From assembly GCA_019359355.1 (NCBI GenBank), contig JAHHHM010000006.1:186001-250000 (forward strand): a stretch of DNA of 64,000 nt, read 5' to 3'. Under the pieces are notes generated by a model that saw nothing but the letters and a program-made list of their open reading frames with translations, was not told the origin of the DNA and searched no databases. Source of the stretch: Microcoleus vaginatus WJT46-NPBG5. GTDB lineage: Bacteria; Cyanobacteriota; Cyanobacteriia; Cyanobacteriales; Oscillatoriaceae. This document shows positions 34,871-45,500 of the stretch, piece by piece (the first letter of the stretch is position 1; every line of letters begins with the position of its first letter). The position numbers were made by a program, and so were the translations under genes.

Positions 34871-35443
34871 ATGAGTTTTAGCAAAAGCTCTTTCTACATT
34901 TCCCCAGAACTTTATTTAGAAGGAGAACGAGAAAGTCCTATCAAACACGAGTACCGGCAAGGTCACGTCTATGCAATGACGGGGGCAAAAAAACCACATA
35001 TTATTATTGCCGGCAATTTAGTCACCCTCTTAAACAATCATTTACGCGAGACTTCCAGTATAGTTCTCACCTCTGATATAAAAGTTAAACTTGAAGCGGC
35101 AAATTGTTATTACTATCCAGATGTAGCAGTCACTGGCGATGAGCAAGATACAAATTCTACAGAAGACTTTATTCTTTTCCCGTCTTTAGTGGTTGAAGTG
35201 CTATCTCCCTCAACAGCAAGTTTTGACAGGGGTGAGAAATTTGCTGATTACCAAACTTTACCCAGTTTGCGAGAATATGCACTCATCAATCAGTCTGAGA
35301 TCAGGGTGGAGTGTTTTCGCCTTAATGAGTTGGGAAGTTGGGTGTGTCAAACTTATGAAAAAGGGCATGAAGTCTATTTAGCAAGTGTAAATTTTACTGG
35401 CAAAATTAGCGAAATCTATCAAAAAGTTCCTGGCCTCCTGTAA
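34871..35443 (+). CDS. Uma2 family endonuclease
   Basis: A complete Uma2/DUF820 protein of 190 residues. It shows KHEYRQGHVYAMTGAKKPH at the N-terminal part, then YYPDVAVTGDE, SLVVEVLSPSTASFDRGEKF and LREYALINQSEIRVE. The active-site Asp, Glu and downstream residues are all intact, unlike the fragment at 11151. The following sbcD-like gene starts 8 bases after its stop, so the two are probably cotranscribed. Confidence 0.88.
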   Translation: MSFSKSSFYISPELYLEGERESPIKHEYRQGHVYAMTGAKKPHIIIAGNLVTLLNNHLRETSSIVLTSDIKVKLEAANCYYYPDVAVTGDEQDTNSTEDFILFPSLVVEVLSPSTASFDRGEKFADYQTLPSLREYALINQSEIRVECFRLNELGSWVCQTYEKGHEVYLASVNFTGKISEIYQKVPGLL

Positions 35444-35451
35444 GTGAGACA

Positions 35452-36798
35452 ATGATTAAAATTCTGCATTTATCAGATATTCACATGGGGAGTGGTTTCT
35501 CCCACGGACGGATCAATCCCGCGACGGGATTGAATACACGATTAGAAGATTTTGTCAAGACTTTATCTCGATGTATTGACCGAGCGCTGACAGAGCCGGT
35601 GGATTTGGTTTTATTTGGCGGAGATGCCTTTCCGGATGCCACTCCCCCTCCCTTTGTGCAAGAAGCGTTTGCCAGCCAATTTCGCCGGCTCGTTGATGCC
35701 CAAATCCCCACGGTATTATTAGTGGGCAATCACGATCAGCATTCCCAGGGACAAGGCGGCGCGAGTTTGTGCATTTACCGCACGTTAGGAGTGCCTGGGT
35801 TTATTGTCGGCGATCGCTTGGAGACACACCGGATCGAGACAAAAAGTGGGCCGGTGCAAGTGATGACGCTGCCTTGGCTAACGCGCTCAACGTTGATGAC
35901 ACGCGCGGAAACCGAAGGACTAGCACTTTCAGATGTGAATCATTTATTGATTGAGAAACTGCGCGTGGTTCTGGAGGGAGATATCAGGCAGCTCGATCCA
36001 GAGGTGCCAACGGTTCTGCTGGCGCACTTAATGGCAGATAAGGCTGAATACGGCGCAGAGCGGTTTCTGGCTGTGGGTAAGGGTTTCACGATTCCCATGT
36101 CGATGCTGATTCGTCCTTGCTTTGATTATGTGGCTTTGGGACATATCCATTTGCACCAAAACCTTAACCCGTCTAATGAACCGCCGGTGGTTTATCCCGG
36201 CAGCATTGAACGGGTGGATTTTAGTGAGGAAAAGGAAGATAAAGGCTATGTGATGGTGGAGGTTGAGCGCGGCAAGACAAAGTGGGAGTTTTGTGCGCTG
36301 CCGGTGCGGAAGTTCCAAACGATTCGGGTTGATGTGTCTGAGTCAACTGATCCCCAGGCAACGTTGCTCAGTGCGATCGCTAAAAAAGATATTAAAGATG
36401 CGGTGGTACGGTTAATTTATCAGGTTCGGTCTGAACAGCTTGATCGCATTGATAATACGGCTTTGCATGGCGCACTCGTCGAGGCGCATAACTATACGAT
36501 TCAACCGGAGTTGGTGAGCCAGTTGGCTCGGCCTCGTTTGCCGGAGTTGGGTTCGAGTGCGAGTATCGATCCCCTGGAAGCGCTAAATGCTTATTTGGGG
36601 AGTCGGGATGATTTGAGGGATATTAAGGCTGAGTTGTTAGAAGCGGCACAAAATTTACTGGCGGGGGAGGAGGTTTGGTTGGAACCGGCTGAGGTTGAGG
36701 AAAAAAGTCAAGCCGGTGAAGTGGGAGAATTGGAGGTTCCAGTGAGTAATGAGAAACTGCCGGTTGATGATGGTGATCGTCAATTGCGTTTGCTTTAA
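35452..36798 (+). CDS. sbcD: SbcD-like exonuclease subunit
   Basis: A metallophosphoesterase of the SbcD/Mre11 family, 448 residues. Metal-ligand motifs are visible in order: LHLSDIHMG (D-x-H), FGGDAFPDA (GD), LLVGNHDQHSQG (GNHD), VLLAHLM and YVALGHIHLHQ (GHxH). SbcD normally works with SbcC as a DNA-hairpin and end-processing nuclease; no sbcC lies nearby. The C-terminal 130 residues have a capping-domain-like part and an acidic Glu/Val-rich tail. Confidence 0.85.
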   Translation: MIKILHLSDIHMGSGFSHGRINPATGLNTRLEDFVKTLSRCIDRALTEPVDLVLFGGDAFPDATPPPFVQEAFASQFRRLVDAQIPTVLLVGNHDQHSQGQGGASLCIYRTLGVPGFIVGDRLETHRIETKSGPVQVMTLPWLTRSTLMTRAETEGLALSDVNHLLIEKLRVVLEGDIRQLDPEVPTVLLAHLMADKAEYGAERFLAVGKGFTIPMSMLIRPCFDYVALGHIHLHQNLNPSNEPPVVYPGSIERVDFSEEKEDKGYVMVEVERGKTKWEFCALPVRKFQTIRVDVSESTDPQATLLSAIAKKDIKDAVVRLIYQVRSEQLDRIDNTALHGALVEAHNYTIQPELVSQLARPRLPELGSSASIDPLEALNAYLGSRDDLRDIKAELLEAAQNLLAGEEVWLEPAEVEEKSQAGEVGELEVPVSNEKLPVDDGDRQLRLL

Positions 36799-36832
36799 TT
36801 GGTGCCGGTGGAATTAAGGTTTTTGTTTTTTT

Positions 36833-37005
36833 AACCGCAGATGAACGCAGATGAACGCAGATGAATGCAGATGATAGTCTAGGTTGCCGGCAGATGTCCG
36901 CAGATGTATGCGGAACTTTTTGCAGGTGTTTAGGTTTTTGGATTTATTAACCACAGATGAATACAGATGATCATGTCGGTTGCCGGCAGGTATCTGTGTT
37001 TACAA
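36833..37005. repeat. CAGATGAACG-type intergenic repeats
   Basis: The gap contains short direct repeats of ACCGCAGATGAACGCAGATG type, with two imperfect blocks around 36833-36912 and 36948-37005. They lie between convergent genes. Similar sequences are common cyanobacterial intergenic repeats. Confidence 0.6.
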
Positions 37006-37023
37006 ATGATCGGGTTAAGGCTA

Positions 37024-38682
37024 TCAAGTAATAACCGGCTCATGAGAAATAACCGGCACTGACAGTAAAGTAGCGACCAATTTCACGCCGTATTCTGCTT
37101 CAAAAACGTCTTTTTTGTAATCTAAACTCCAGCGTTCTAAAATACACTCATCGTCTGGATTTGCCGGCTGTAACCACAAGTGAATTTCCTGAAATTCATG
37201 ACTGTATTCGCAATTGATGTGTTCGACTGCACCAATTTGCCGGCGATCTAGTGCGACGGCTAAGCGGAGTAATGCACTGAGTTGGCTTACCATCTGCCGA
37301 TATCTTTTAGTCGGCAAATTGCGGTAATTATCATGCTTTTTCTTAGGAGGGCTTTTGCGATGATAACGGGCTAAATTCGCAATCACTTCTATTTCGGTCT
37401 CTGTATAGCCCAGAAGTTCACTATTGCGAATTAGGTAATATGAGTGTTTGTGGTGAGATGAATGGCTAACATGAAGACCGCAGTTGTGTAATATGCCAGC
37501 AGCCCAAAGCAGTTCGCGTTCTTCTATACCCCAGTTGTGAAGAATGCCTTGGGTTTGGTCAAATAAACTGAGGGCAAATGCTGCGACTCGTTCACTGGCT
37601 TCTAAGTTGACTTGGTATTTTTGGGCGATTTTAAAGGCATTACGTTCGCGCACTGAGCTTTGATAGCGCAGCCGATCTTCGATTAAGCCGTGGGTGAGCA
37701 TCCAATCTACGATGACGCCTTCGCGCAGGGAACGCTCGCAAATGGTTAGCGATTCCATGCCTAACAGGGTCATGGCTTCTTGTAAAATTAGGGCACCGGC
37801 GAGGATGATTTCTGACCGACGATCAGACATCCCTGGAATCGCCAGCCGTTCTGAGTAAGAAAGCTTCCGCAAGCGGCTGACCAACTCTTTGAGGTCTTTG
37901 AGGCTTAATTGGTAGCCGCTGAGGGGGTTCGGCACCATCCCCAGCTTTTCACGGGCGTTAATTGTTGCTAATGTTTCAATCGTGCCGGCTGTCCCCACTA
38001 AACGAGGTTGCTCACCGGGCAGCAATTGGGCGCGTAATTCGTCTACTGATCGCTCTAATGTACCTCGCACATAGGCTTGTAGGTACTGAAACTCAGGGGT
38101 ACTGATGGGATCTGTGGTGATAAATTCTGCCGTGAGTCGAACCGCACCCACTTTGGTGCTGCTCAGAGAGCGAGGTTCGTGACCATCTCCTAAAATTAAT
38201 TCGGTCGAACCGCCGCCAATGTCAATAATGATGTGGGGTTGGTTGTTGAATTCCATCCCCGACAAAACACCGAGGTAAATTCTCCGCGCTTCTTCTTGTC
38301 CAGAGATTAAACTAACGGCTAAGTCTAACTGTTCTTCAATTTGTGCCAAAAAGTCTCTGCCATTGGGCGCTTCGCGGACAGCGCTAGTGGCAACGGCGAT
38401 GGTGGTTTCGGCGTTTAAGCTTTTGGCAATTTCTTGAAACCGCCGCAGGGCTGCGATCGCCCGTTTCATCACCGGCTGCTTGAGATCGCCGGTTTCCAGG
38501 CAGCGATCGCCCAAACGCACCGTTTCTTTCTCTCGGGCGATAATGGTAAATGCAGGCAGCGCCGGTTGAATCCGCACAACGACCATGTGGAGCGAATTGG
38601 TTCCTAAATCAATGGCGGCGATAATGCGGTCTTGCTCCATTGAAGAAGCAGAATTTTTCATGAACGGAACTGTATTGACCAT
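37024..38682 (-). CDS. ppx: exopolyphosphatase, Ppx/GppA family
   Basis: Hydrolyses polyphosphate ends or pppGpp. The Ppx/GppA ATPase fold covers about 15-310 with IAAIDLGTNSLHMVVV and IIDIGGGSTELILGD. The C-terminal HD-type domain carries ERELLWAAGILHNCGLHVSHSSHHKHSYYL in two parts, that is LHNCGLHV and HHKHSYYL. The frame extends to an ATG at 38748, but the extra 22 residues are unlike the family, so I favour Met at 38682, with 38661 and 38640 also possible. It is divergent from ubiA. Confidence 0.9.
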   Translation of the reverse strand: MVNTVPFMKNSASSMEQDRIIAAIDLGTNSLHMVVVRIQPALPAFTIIAREKETVRLGDRCLETGDLKQPVMKRAIAALRRFQEIAKSLNAETTIAVATSAVREAPNGRDFLAQIEEQLDLAVSLISGQEEARRIYLGVLSGMEFNNQPHIIIDIGGGSTELILGDGHEPRSLSSTKVGAVRLTAEFITTDPISTPEFQYLQAYVRGTLERSVDELRAQLLPGEQPRLVGTAGTIETLATINAREKLGMVPNPLSGYQLSLKDLKELVSRLRKLSYSERLAIPGMSDRRSEIILAGALILQEAMTLLGMESLTICERSLREGVIVDWMLTHGLIEDRLRYQSSVRERNAFKIAQKYQVNLEASERVAAFALSLFDQTQGILHNWGIEERELLWAAGILHNCGLHVSHSSHHKHSYYLIRNSELLGYTETEIEVIANLARYHRKSPPKKKHDNYRNLPTKRYRQMVSQLSALLRLAVALDRRQIGAVEHINCEYSHEFQEIHLWLQPANPDDECILERWSLDYKKDVFEAEYGVKLVATLLSVPVISHEPVIT

Positions 38683-38892
38683 CCCAATGTATCTAGGGTT
38701 AAAACCCCAGCCCAGACCTCCAGAATAAAGATATCTTATAGAGGTCATCAGTGATAGGCAAGAACTGGCAAAACTGCGATAGGCTAAAATCTTCCCTAAT
38801 TAGTTGTGGCAAAATAGTCTGCAAGCTGTGTTTCCGAATCGCGCCACATTGCCTAAATATATAGCTAAGCCGCTCATTTATCAGTTAATGCA

Positions 38893-39777
38893 ATGCTGAC
38901 GTCACAAAAACGCCAACCTGAAGCCATCTGGCAAAGCATCTTTCGATTGTTGAGGTGGGACAAGCCGGCAGGACGGCTGATTTTGATGATTCCCGCTCTC
39001 TGGGCTGTGTTTTTGGCGGCACAAGGGAAACCCCCAATTCTGCTGGTGGGGGTGATTATGTTAGGAAGTTTAGTCACCAGTGCCGCCGGCTGCGTTGTTA
39101 ACGATCTGTGGGATCGAGATATTGACCCAAAAGTTGAGCGGACGCGACAGCGCCCCCTCGCTTCAAGAGTGCTCTCGGTGAGAGTGGGTCTTGTGGTTGC
39201 GGTGGTGGCCTTTATTTGCGCCGGCATCCTTGCCCTTTATCTCAATACGTTCACGTTCTGGCTGTGCGTAGCTGCCTTGCCGGTGATTATTGTCTACCCC
39301 CTGGCAAAGCGCAAATTTCCGGTGCCACAACTGGTGCTATCGATTGCTTGGGGTTTTGCTGTGCTCATCAGTTGGAGTGCCGTTGCCGGTCGCTTAGAAC
39401 CGGCCACTTGGGCGCTTTGGGCGGCAACGGTTCTCTGGACTTTGGGATTTGACACCGTTTACGCCATGAGCGATCGCGAAGATGATAGACGCCTGGGGAT
39501 CAACTCCAGCGCTCTATTTTTTGGCGATTATGCTGCTGAAGCAGTGGTTTTATCCTACGCCGGGGCCTCGGCTTTTCTGGCAATTGTCGGCGGGATGATG
39601 CACCTGCGGATTGGATTTTGGATCGCTTTATTTGTGGCAATCGGTTGGTGGGGTTGGCAATATAGCAAACTCAGAGAAGACAATCTCCCGAAGTTAGTTT
39701 ACGCTCAGCAGTTCGGCCAAAATGTCAAGATTGGTTTTATTTTGCTCGCCGGAATGATTATTGGTTCTGTGTTTTAA
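38893..39777 (+). CDS. ubiA: 4-hydroxybenzoate prenyltransferase, UbiA family
   Basis: An integral membrane prenyltransferase of 294 residues that in cyanobacteria attaches the solanesyl chain to 4-hydroxybenzoate in plastoquinone synthesis. The first Asp motif is NDLWDRDIDPKVERTRQRPL (70-89) and the second is YAMSDREDDRRLG. About eight membrane helices are visible. The assignment to 4-hydroxybenzoate rather than homogentisate or chlorophyllide is by overall resemblance. The next gene starts 82 bases later on the same strand. Confidence 0.88.
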   Translation: MLTSQKRQPEAIWQSIFRLLRWDKPAGRLILMIPALWAVFLAAQGKPPILLVGVIMLGSLVTSAAGCVVNDLWDRDIDPKVERTRQRPLASRVLSVRVGLVVAVVAFICAGILALYLNTFTFWLCVAALPVIIVYPLAKRKFPVPQLVLSIAWGFAVLISWSAVAGRLEPATWALWAATVLWTLGFDTVYAMSDREDDRRLGINSSALFFGDYAAEAVVLSYAGASAFLAIVGGMMHLRIGFWIALFVAIGWWGWQYSKLREDNLPKLVYAQQFGQNVKIGFILLAGMIIGSVF

Positions 39778-39859
39778 CCCAGAGGTTTTTACGTTAGGGA
39801 CGCAAAGTTAAGATGTCTTTTTCCTGAAACTTTGCGTCCTTTTGCGTTAAAAAAGTTTC

Positions 39860-40357
39860 ATGAAAAAAATAGTTATCGGAGTGATGGGACCCGGTGCCGG
39901 TGCGACGGCAAACGATCTGCAAAATGCAGGTGAATTGGGCGAATTAATCGCTGAAAAGGGATGGGTATTGCTCACCGGCGGCAGGGATGCCGGTGTGATG
40001 GAGGCTGCTTCTATGGGTGCAAAAAAGGCTAATGGTTTAACGATTGGTATTCTGCCGGCAGAAGATTGCAGCCATCTTTCTGAGGGTATTGATATTGCCA
40101 TTGTCACCGGCATGGGCAGCGCTCGCAACAATATTAATGTTCTTTCTTCAGATGTGATCATTGCTTGTGGCATGGGTGCCGGCACAACTTCAGAAATTGC
40201 CCTCGCCCTCAAAGCCAACAAAAAAGTTATCCTATTAAATAACCACTCGGAAAGTAAAGTTTTTTTCCAAACTTTATCCAAAGAAAACGTTTTTGTGGTT
40301 AATACGGCTCAAGAAGCCATTGAACTTACTAGCAAAATTCTCGAAAATTTCCAATGA
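39860..40357 (+). CDS. TIGR00725/LOG-like Rossmann protein
   Basis: A 165-residue nucleotide-binding-like protein of the SLOG/TIGR00725 kind. It has IGVMGPGAGA at the N-terminus, LLTGGRDAGVMEAASMGAKK and a second glycine-rich loop GMGAGTTSEIALAL. LOG relatives cleave cytokinin nucleotides, but the PGGxGTxxE motif of true LOG enzymes is altered here, so the reaction is unknown. Its TGA overlaps the ATG of the next gene (ATGA), showing translational coupling. Confidence 0.8.
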   Translation: MKKIVIGVMGPGAGATANDLQNAGELGELIAEKGWVLLTGGRDAGVMEAASMGAKKANGLTIGILPAEDCSHLSEGIDIAIVTGMGSARNNINVLSSDVIIACGMGAGTTSEIALALKANKKVILLNNHSESKVFFQTLSKENVFVVNTAQEAIELTSKILENFQ

Positions 40358-40890
40358 AATTAACTAAATTACAACTTTGTTTGAGTGCCGTTACAGTCAG
40401 CCTGCTGACTTTGATGGGTGCGGTGGGAGTTTATGCAAATGTCCAGAAAATAGACGGCGCATCTAGTTCTAACGGTGAAGAAACGAACATTATGGCCCAG
40501 AATTCTCCGCGTCAAAGGGAATCATCTCAGGGAGAAGAAGGGCCACCGATTACCACCACTTCCGGGCCGGCAGAAATGGCTTTAGCACGTCATCTCAAAA
40601 GTTTAGATGCCAAATTTTATGGGGCTTATTGGTGCCCTTACTGCCACGCCCAAGAGCAACTTTTAGGTAAAGCAGCCTTTGAAGAAATTAATTACATTGA
40701 ATGCGATCCGAGAGGGAAAAATGCTCAGACTGATGTTTGCATGGCAGCTAACATTAAGGGATTTCCGACTTGGGAAATTAACAACAAATTCTATTCGGGT
40801 TTGCAATCCCTGGATAAACTTGCTGAGATATCGGGCTATCAAGGAAATCGGAATTTCCAGCAATCATTCCCGCCGCAAAGAGGGAAATAA
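40354..40890 (+). CDS. exported thioredoxin-like protein, CPYC
   Basis: A 178-residue protein with an N-terminal membrane/signal segment (LCLSAVTVSLLTLMGAVGVY), a Ser/Glu-rich linker and a thioredoxin-like domain from about 75. The redox centre is YWCPYC (C94 and C97), with cis-Pro in KGFPTWEIN. It resembles the thioredoxin part of VKOR-type disulfide systems, but no VKOR helices are present. It should act in the periplasm or lumen. It is coupled to the upstream gene. Confidence 0.8.
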   Translation: MKLTKLQLCLSAVTVSLLTLMGAVGVYANVQKIDGASSSNGEETNIMAQNSPRQRESSQGEEGPPITTTSGPAEMALARHLKSLDAKFYGAYWCPYCHAQEQLLGKAAFEEINYIECDPRGKNAQTDVCMAANIKGFPTWEINNKFYSGLQSLDKLAEISGYQGNRNFQQSFPPQRGK

Positions 40891-40895
40891 TTTTT

Positions 40896-41001
40896 AGGGG
40901 CATTGGGCATGGGGCAAGGCTGCGCCAACCTAAAGGTATGGGCATGGGGGATGGGGCAAGGCTTCGCCAACCTAAGGGTATGGGCATGGGGAGAATATAA
41001 G
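40896..41001. repeat. heptamer/GCCAACCTAAAGG repeat cluster
   Basis: Two copies of the module GGGGCAAGGCTxCGCCAACC are flanked by GGGCATGGGG units. They fill the gap between two convergent genes. Confidence 0.8.
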
Positions 41002-41048
41002 CAGCCACAAGCTCATCTCAGACTGAGAACTTACTACTCAGAAGCTCA

Positions 41049-42173
41049 TCACTCAGCATTTACTTGAAAGTAGTTTTCCACAATTTGCACGATGCGTTCG
41101 GCGGCATGGCCATCTCCGAAAGGATTAACAGCCGTTGCCATTGCTTGATAAGCGGCTGGATCGCCTAGTAATTCCGTGGCAGCACCGGCAATGCGATCAC
41201 AATCGGTGCCAACCAGTTTAGCCGTGCCGGCATCAATGGCTTCCGGTCTTTCTGTGGTTTCTCGCAACACTAAAACCGGCTTACCCAATGCCGGTGCTTC
41301 TTCTTGCAATCCCCCAGAATCTGTTAGAAGCAAATAGCAGCGTTGAATTGCTCCTACGAGTTCTGCATAATCTAGGGGTTCTGTTAAGAAAACTCTGGGA
41401 TGCTTGCCCAAAAGTGCTTGTAACGGTTCTCTGACGGTGGGATTGCGGTGCAGGGGCAACAGCAAAGCCGTATCTTCAAAGGTGTCTAAAATTTGCAGAA
41501 ATCCTTGGGCAATTCCTTCAAGGGGTTCTCCCCAGTTTTCCCGCCGGTGGACGGTTGCTAGTAGCGTCCGATATTTATTCCAATCTAAACCGGCAATCTC
41601 GCAAGCGGGTTGGCGCTTTGCTACGGTTAGCAGCGCATCAATGACAGTGTTGCCGGTTTGGTGAATTTCACCTGTCACGCCTGATCGACGCAGGTTTTCA
41701 ACTGCCAGAGAAGTGGGGGCAAAGTGCAGTTGCGCTAACTGGGAAATTAAGCGCCGGTTCGCTTCTTCTGGGTAGGGATTTAATAAGTCGTCGGTTCGCA
41801 AGCCGGCTTCTACATGACCGATAGGGATTTGCTGGTAAAAGGCAGCAAGGCTGGCAGCAAATGCCGTCGTGGTATCTCCTTGGACGATTACGAGTTGGGG
41901 CGCATTCTCTTGAAAAAAGGCTTCGAGTCCCTGTAAACTGCGGCAGGTGATATCGGTGAGGGTTTGCCGGTGTTGCATGATAGCCAGATCGTGATCGGCT
42001 TTCAAATCGAACAGTTGCATCACCTGATCGACCATTTCTCGATGCTGGCCGGTTAAAACCACCCGCGTGTCAAAATAGGGGAAACGTTTAAATTGCTGGA
42101 TTGCCGGTGCTAGTTTAATCGCTTCAGGACGGGTTCCCAGAGTGATACAGACTTGAATAGGAAACTTGGGCAT
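41049..42173 (-). CDS. wecB: UDP-GlcNAc 2-epimerase (non-hydrolysing)
   Basis: Interconverts UDP-GlcNAc and UDP-ManNAc for surface polysaccharide synthesis; 374 residues, cytoplasmic. Family motifs are LGTRPEAIKLAP, LTGQHREM, VQGDTTTAFAASLAAF, HVEAGLRT and LTDSGGLQEEAPALGKPVLV. The length is normal. It lies on the same strand as the giant gene upstream, but with a 404-base gap between. Confidence 0.95.
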   Translation of the reverse strand: MPKFPIQVCITLGTRPEAIKLAPAIQQFKRFPYFDTRVVLTGQHREMVDQVMQLFDLKADHDLAIMQHRQTLTDITCRSLQGLEAFFQENAPQLVIVQGDTTTAFAASLAAFYQQIPIGHVEAGLRTDDLLNPYPEEANRRLISQLAQLHFAPTSLAVENLRRSGVTGEIHQTGNTVIDALLTVAKRQPACEIAGLDWNKYRTLLATVHRRENWGEPLEGIAQGFLQILDTFEDTALLLPLHRNPTVREPLQALLGKHPRVFLTEPLDYAELVGAIQRCYLLLTDSGGLQEEAPALGKPVLVLRETTERPEAIDAGTAKLVGTDCDRIAGAATELLGDPAAYQAMATAVNPFGDGHAAERIVQIVENYFQVNAE

Positions 42174-42577
42174 TGCAGTTGATTTGACAAGTTTGAGACA
42201 GGGTGATTGCCAGCGCAGCTATACAAATAAAGACCACCTGGGCGATCTTAAGAATTGTAGCCGGCGCGGAGGGATGATTAAAATCGCCTGGGATATTTAA
42301 TCCCACAATTTACCGCTGCATTCAGGAACTTCTGCCCCAGAAAATATCAATTTATCTATAATATTTGAAATTTAAATTTTAGAAAATTGTCGGCCGCAAG
42401 TTGGTATACAAGATTATTTTAAAATTTTTTTAATTTTAATTTTCTCAAATTTAAAAAATATTATAGCCGGTTTAAACTAAATAGAGGTGTTGATGTCGTC
42501 GGGACTTTCCGCATGGAAAGCCCCTAGAGAAATAAATACCCATCTGGATTAAGTGATAGCAGACGCTTTTTGTCTAA
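42174..42577. other. AT-rich gap upstream of wecB
   Basis: No gene is visible. A hairpin, GGGACTTTCC and GGAAAGCCC with one bulge around a GCAT loop (42501-42522), could end the giant transcript on the minus strand, though no clear T-run follows. The part at 42360-42470 is very AT-rich and may hold the wecB promoter. Confidence 0.5.
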
Positions 42578-45500
42578 TTACACCTGGGCAAAATCATTGA
42601 CAGTGATCAAGTCGGCTTGCACTCCAGTTAAAGAGGCTAATAATTCATCACCGACACTAATTAAAGTCGCATTACTACTTGAAGTAATGGTGAGACTCTC
42701 AAACGTTAACCCAGCAGCTAAACCCAGCAAATCTTCCCCATCCGTGAAATCGGTAATCGTGTCACTGCCGGCACCAAATTTTAAGACAAAACCATCACTG
42801 CCGGCACCACCGATTAAGCTGTCATTCCCCAGATCGCCACTGAGAATATCATCGCCACTACCGCCAGTAAGTGTGTCATCATCTTTGCCGCCGTGGAGGG
42901 TATCATTCCCATCACCGCCCTCCAAAAGATCCCCACCCGCGTTGCCGTAGAGTGCATCATTGCCGGCATCGCCATTTAAGCTATCATCGCCCAAGTCTCC
43001 ACACAGCGCATCATCGTCATCGCCGCCAGAGACAGAGTCGTTATCTTTACCCCCGTGCAGACTGTCTGCGCCGGCACCCCCATCCAGGTTATCGCTGTCA
43101 GCATTACCAAACAGCAAATCATTCCCCTCATTGCCGGCAAGATTATCGCTTCCCATATCCCCGCAAACAATGTCATTGCCGGTGTTGCCTGAAAGGATAT
43201 CTGAATCTTTACCGCCGTGTATGCTGTCATTGCCTGCGCCACCATCAAGGATGTCATTACCTTGATTGCCATTGAGGTAATCATCGCCATCACCGGCATT
43301 GAGGCTGTCATTGCCGAGGTTGCCAAACAGCTGATCCTCGCCACCGTTTCCTAAAAGCGTGTCATTATCCTTGCCACCGTAGAGAGTATCATTGCCGGCA
43401 CTTCCGTCTATGAAGTCATCTCCTTGATTGCCGAATAGCAAATCATTGCCATCATTACCAACAATACTGTCATTGCCTTGTCTAGCACTAATTGCATCAT
43501 CACCACTGGTGCCGGTGAGGGTATCATCGCCATCAGTGCCAAACATTTGATCCAAAGAAGGGTTGACGAGATCAACAGTGCCGGTGATCACTGGAATTTC
43601 GGGAGTAATAACGCCAGGAATCGTGTCGTCGTCATCAATTACGATGCCTTGAATTTGAGCATCTAAAGCCACGCCGGTGTCTTCTGCAATCACTTCTGAA
43701 ATTTGTTTGGTGCCGGCACCGGCTTCTCGCAAATCCTTGACTACTTCATCCAGCGTTACCTTCTGCACCCGAGCAATTTCTTCATCAACTGACTCACCTG
43801 TGCTACTCGTAACCGCCTTATCTATCGCTTGATTACTCTGTGCCATCACACCAGCAACTGCGGCAATGAATTGTGTATCTATGATGGGGTTAAGATTGGC
43901 ATCAATTTGTTTGATGTTGGTTACAGCTTGCTGTAACAGCGTTGCCAACTGCTCGGCTGAGCTTAAATCTAAGGTTGTGCCGGCTTTTATTTGAGTCGTG
44001 AAAGCTGCTACAACCGCCTTCATGATGGCAGAATTCTCCGCAGTCGAAGCGCCATCAATTAAGGCATTTGTTTGGGTAATGACGTTTTGTACCTGCGTCA
44101 TTGCTGCCAAAACTTCAACTCCACCGGCTTGATTATTGTTGGTGGCAAGAATTGGATCAAAGTCGGTTAAGTCAATATCAGAGGGGAGGGAAAGCGCTGT
44201 GAGAACTTGAGCATTTGCTTCATCCGGCTCAATTCCCTGCTCAATTAAATCTTGGATGACAGTGGTTAACAGCGTGATTACGGTGGCAGAAGCCGGCGCA
44301 GTTAGAGGGGTTTCTAATGGCAAGCCGGTGGCTGTATCTGTCCCGCCAAATGCTCCGAGCCGGCCTTCCTCTGGGTCGATTTCACCATTACTATTCTTAT
44401 CAAAAATGTCGAAGGGAATATCGAGATTAAATTCTCCTTTGCTATCAGTTATTACTGAGGCTTCAGTGCTATCAACAACACCATTTCTGTTAGCATCTAA
44501 GAAGACAGTGGCTCCAGAAATATAATTATCAATCACCCAGCCTCTTGTATTAACTGTTAGGCTAACTGCAGCACCGGCAGCCGCATAGGCGATGCCATCA
44601 AAGCCATTCCAACCAAAGGTGATAACGCCAGAGAAACCGGCGTTCGGTGTAAAAGTAAGATTCCCTAAAACAGCGGTATCAATTTCTTGATTCGCTGTGA
44701 CAGACACCCCGCTTAGTCTCAGAGTTCCATTATTAGGAAGCGAGGTAATTTTTACTTTGGTAAGTGCGTTGCCATCTGCATCGGTAAACTGACTGGTAAA
44801 GTCGGCTGTGGTAAAGGTAATATCAGCATTTTGATTACCGGCTTTGCTAATATTTCCTAAAGTTGGCGCGGTGTTAATCACATCAACAGCTAGACTAACG
44901 GTTGCACCGGCAACCGCATAGGCGATGCCATCAAAGCCATTCCAACCAAAGGTGATCAAGCCAGAGAAATCAGCATCCGGTGTAAAGGCAAGGTTTCCTA
45001 AAGCAGCAATATTAATTTCTTGATTCGCTTTGACACCCACCCCATTTAAGGTAAGACTGCCATTACCGGGAAGTGAGGTAATTTTAATCTTGCTCAGTGG
45101 ATCATTATCTAAGTCACCAAAAGCACTTTGGAAGTCAGCCGAAGTAAAGGCAATTGCAGTGTCGGCACTTCCTGTTTTACTGACTGTACTGACAATCGGC
45201 AAGTCGTTTTTAGGATTGACAGTTAAGTTAATTTGTGAATCATTTGCTGAGTAACTCGTGCCATCAAAGCCATTCCAATTAAAACTGGTACTGCCGTTAA
45301 AATTGGCGTTGGGAGTAAACGTTAAACCGTCTAATTGTGTTGCGGCAATTTCTTGATTGAGCGCAACGGCAGCACCATTTAACGTCAGGTTTCCGTTAGC
45401 CGGCAAGGTAGTAATTTGGATTTTCGTCAGGCTGTCGCCGTCAGCATCTGAAAACGCGGTTGTAAAATCAGCAGCCGTAAAGGAAACGGCGGTATCTTCA

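Noticed and set aside
42570-43275. Long + strand frames over the RTX-coding part of giant gene 1 (and the like at 50949-51767)
   Set aside because: They mirror the GGxGxDxxx repeats in other frames and have no start signals or known domains.
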